64,000 nt of DNA, taken from contig JAILIM010000017.1 in the NCBI GenBank assembly GCA_024695285.1, positions 1 to 64,000 of the forward strand, in the 5' to 3' direction. The translations under genes were made by a program, and so were the position numbers. Shown piece by piece: positions 62,484 through 64,000 of the stretch (position 1 is its first letter; every line of letters begins with the position of its first letter). The stretch is from Bacteroidales bacterium. GTDB lineage: Bacteria; Bacteroidota; Bacteroidia; Bacteroidales; UBA932. Under the pieces are notes generated by a model. The model was not told the origin of the DNA, made no database searches, and saw nothing but the letters and a program-made list of their open reading frames with translations.

Positions 62484-63785
62484 TTACTTTTTGGTGTAAT
62501 ATTTTGGCCAGCAGGCCTGGAGGTAGGATTTCAGCCTGTCCTCCTGGGCATTGGGCTGGGGTTCGTAAAACACCCGTCCCTTAAAGGCATCGGGCATGAA
62601 TTCAAGGTCGACAAAGTGGCCCTGGAAGTCGTGGGCATAGAGGTAGCCGTCGGCATAGCCCAGTTCCTTCATCAGGGAAGTAGGGGCATTGCGGAGGTAG
62701 AGCGGCACCGGGGCGGTTTTGTCTTCCTCTGCCGCTGCAAGAGCAGCATCCACGGCAAGATAGGCGGAGTTGCTCTTGGGCGACGAGGCAAGGTAGACGG
62801 CGCATTCGCTGAGCGGGATACGGGCTTCCGGCATGCCAATGGAATGGACGATGCGGAACGTGGCGTCGGCCAGCAGCAGGGCATTGGGATTCGCAAGACC
62901 TATGTCTTCTGCGGCGAGTATGCAGAGGCGCCTGGCGATGAAAAGCGGATCTTCACCGCCCGCCAGCATGCGAGCCATCCAGTAGACGGCGGCATTGGGG
63001 TCTGAGCCGCGTACGGACTTTATGAAAGCGGAGATGATGTCGTAGTGCATCTCGCCGCCTTTGTCGTAGATGGCAATGTTCTCCTGCAGGCAGGAAGTGA
63101 CCGACCGGTTGTCGATGTGGATGGCTCCGTCTTCTCCCGGGGAGGTGGCATCGGCCACAATCTCCAGGATATTGAGGAGTTTCCGGGCATCGCCACCGCT
63201 GTGGCGGAATATGGCCTCCGTCTCATCGACGACGATATGGCGCTCCTTCAGTATGGCGTCCGTGGTTATGGCCCGGTTTAATAAAATGTCGAGGTCTGAC
63301 GTGTCAAGTGATTTTAACACAAACACTTGGCAGCGGGACAGCAGGGGAGTAATGACTTCAAACGAAGGGTTCTCCGTGGTCGCCCCAACCAGTATGACGG
63401 TGCCGGATTCGACGGCGCTGAGGAGGGCATCCTGCTGTGCCTTGTTGAAGCGGTGGATTTCGTCTATGAACAGAATGGGGGCGGAGGCGGAGGAGAACAG
63501 TGACTTGTTCTTGGCCCTGTCAATGACTTCGCGTACGTCCTTCACCCCTGAACTGACTGCTGAGAGGGTGTAGAACTCCCGGTCGAGGGTGTGGGCAATG
63601 ATACTTGCCAGAGTCGTTTTACCCACTCCTGGAGGCCCCCACAGTATGAAGGACGTCAGATTGCCGCTGTCGATCATATTGCGGAGTATGCAGCCCGGCC
63701 CCACGAGGTGACGCTGCCCGACGTACTCGGACAGGTCCCGGGGGCGCATTCTCTCGGGAAGTGGTATGGACGCTGCTCCCGTCAT
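62484..63785 (-). CDS. rarA: Replication-associated recombination protein A (RarA/MgsA)
   Basis: 433 residues from the ATG at 63785 (MTGAASIPLPERMRPRDL); an earlier start would lie in the upstream gene. Walker A is WGPPGVGKTT, Walker B ILFIDEIHRFNKAQQD, and sensor 1 VGATTENPSF. The C-terminal tetramerisation domain includes SDPNAAVYWMARMLAGGED. RarA is an AAA+ ATPase acting at stalled forks, related to clamp-loader subunits. The start overlaps the stop of the acetyltransferase-like gene by 4 bases. Confidence 0.96.
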   Translation of the reverse strand: MTGAASIPLPERMRPRDLSEYVGQRHLVGPGCILRNMIDSGNLTSFILWGPPGVGKTTLASIIAHTLDREFYTLSAVSSGVKDVREVIDRAKNKSLFSSASAPILFIDEIHRFNKAQQDALLSAVESGTVILVGATTENPSFEVITPLLSRCQVFVLKSLDTSDLDILLNRAITTDAILKERHIVVDETEAIFRHSGGDARKLLNILEIVADATSPGEDGAIHIDNRSVTSCLQENIAIYDKGGEMHYDIISAFIKSVRGSDPNAAVYWMARMLAGGEDPLFIARRLCILAAEDIGLANPNALLLADATFRIVHSIGMPEARIPLSECAVYLASSPKSNSAYLAVDAALAAAEEDKTAPVPLYLRNAPTSLMKELGYADGYLYAHDFQGHFVDLEFMPDAFKGRVFYEPQPNAQEDRLKSYLQACWPKYYTKK

Positions 63786-64000
63786 AGTTTCTTTATGTAG
63801 GAACGGCGGCGCTTGGCACACTCGTGGTCAAAGTCCCTCCACTGTCCCTGGTTCTTGAGGTTATCCTCAAGCACGGCATTGCTCTCAGCCCATTTGACGC
63901 CCCATTCCTTGAATTTCACGAACAGGTCAGCGAAGAGCAGGGAATTGATGCCGGTGTTCTGATAATCGGGCCGCACGCCCACCAGGAGCATCTCCACTCC
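63782..64000 (-). CDS. C-terminal end of a GNAT-like protein (5' end outside window)
   Basis: 72 residues are visible and the frame stays open to the edge. MLLVGVRPDYQNTGINSLLFADLFVKFKEWG looks like the acetyl-CoA-binding strand and helix of a GNAT fold (V-x-P-x-Y-x-x-x-G-I). SNAVLEDNLKNQGQWRDFD resembles the closing motif of a Bacteroidota GNAT-like group. The stop overlaps the rarA start by 4 bases. Acceptor substrate unknown. Confidence 0.6.
   Translation of the reverse strand, partial: GVEMLLVGVRPDYQNTGINSLLFADLFVKFKEWGVKWAESNAVLEDNLKNQGQWRDFDHECAKRRRSYIKKL

Overview
The window looks like a chromosome segment from an anaerobic member of the Bacteroidota, probably Bacteroidales; I cannot fix the genus. 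Three things point there. Many intergenic regions carry the Bacteroidota sigma signature (TTTG or TTG, about 19-21 bases, then TAnnTTTG). Start codons mostly lack Shine-Dalgarno sequences. The gene content is typical of the phylum: NrdD/NrdG, TatA/TatC without TatB, GIN-domain and DUF5020 envelope proteins, DUF349, DUF3467, a DUF5722 lipoprotein and an Omp85-type barrel.

Bases 1-4346 differ from the rest. From about 220 to 2860 the DNA is visibly AT-rich with different codon use. It holds a tight three-gene operon (GTPase with a hydrophobic N-terminus, tail-anchored protein, 243-residue protein), then two small genes, then a 420-residue proteasome-like Ntn hydrolase. The first 34 bases of the hydrolase gene are duplicated exactly 718 bases upstream, and near-identical palindromes precede the GTPase gene and the truncated copy. 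This is my best candidate for an undescribed, possibly conflict-related, system. A WYL-domain regulator follows at 4549.

From 5448 on, the genes are ordinary chromosomal ones with some oddities. 5448-12465: MscS-type channel, an ABC amino-acid importer whose binding domain appears circularly permuted and fused to the permease, its ATPase, and a double alpha/beta hydrolase. 12521-12952: tRNA-Cys plus an orphan promoter-terminator unit encoding a 21-residue hydrophobic peptide. 12951-15678 (minus): DUF3467 - kdsC - maf - rluA-like. 15734-25360 (plus): valS - tatA - tatC - ABC-F - GIN protein - bile-acid-type symporter - DUF5722 lipoprotein. 25362-28035 (minus): esterase and second ABC-F protein, divergent from a DUF1295 protein and a 2-hydroxyacid dehydrogenase. 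tRNA-Ala(CGC) follows, then nrdD-nrdG-exonuclease (minus).

33472-33604 is a large inverted repeat. Next come a secreted FAD oxidoreductase (minus) and a plus-strand run: HerA-like ATPase, outer-membrane barrel, M23 lipoprotein, TrmO, SEC-C protein. 43174-48269 is a sugar-phosphate operon: epimerase-like protein, glycerol-1-phosphate dehydrogenase, GlpT-type transporter, secreted phosphoesterase. 48343-54974 (minus) links aspartate-family metabolism (asd, aminotransferase, asnA) with trpS and a CPA2 antiporter. The end holds trmD, a glutamine cyclotransferase, DUF349-yidC-yggS, and rarA-DUF5020-rfbC.

Several genes (valS, SEC-C gene, epimerase-like, asd) have TAnnTTTG placed exactly six bases before the start codon, which predicts leaderless mRNAs.
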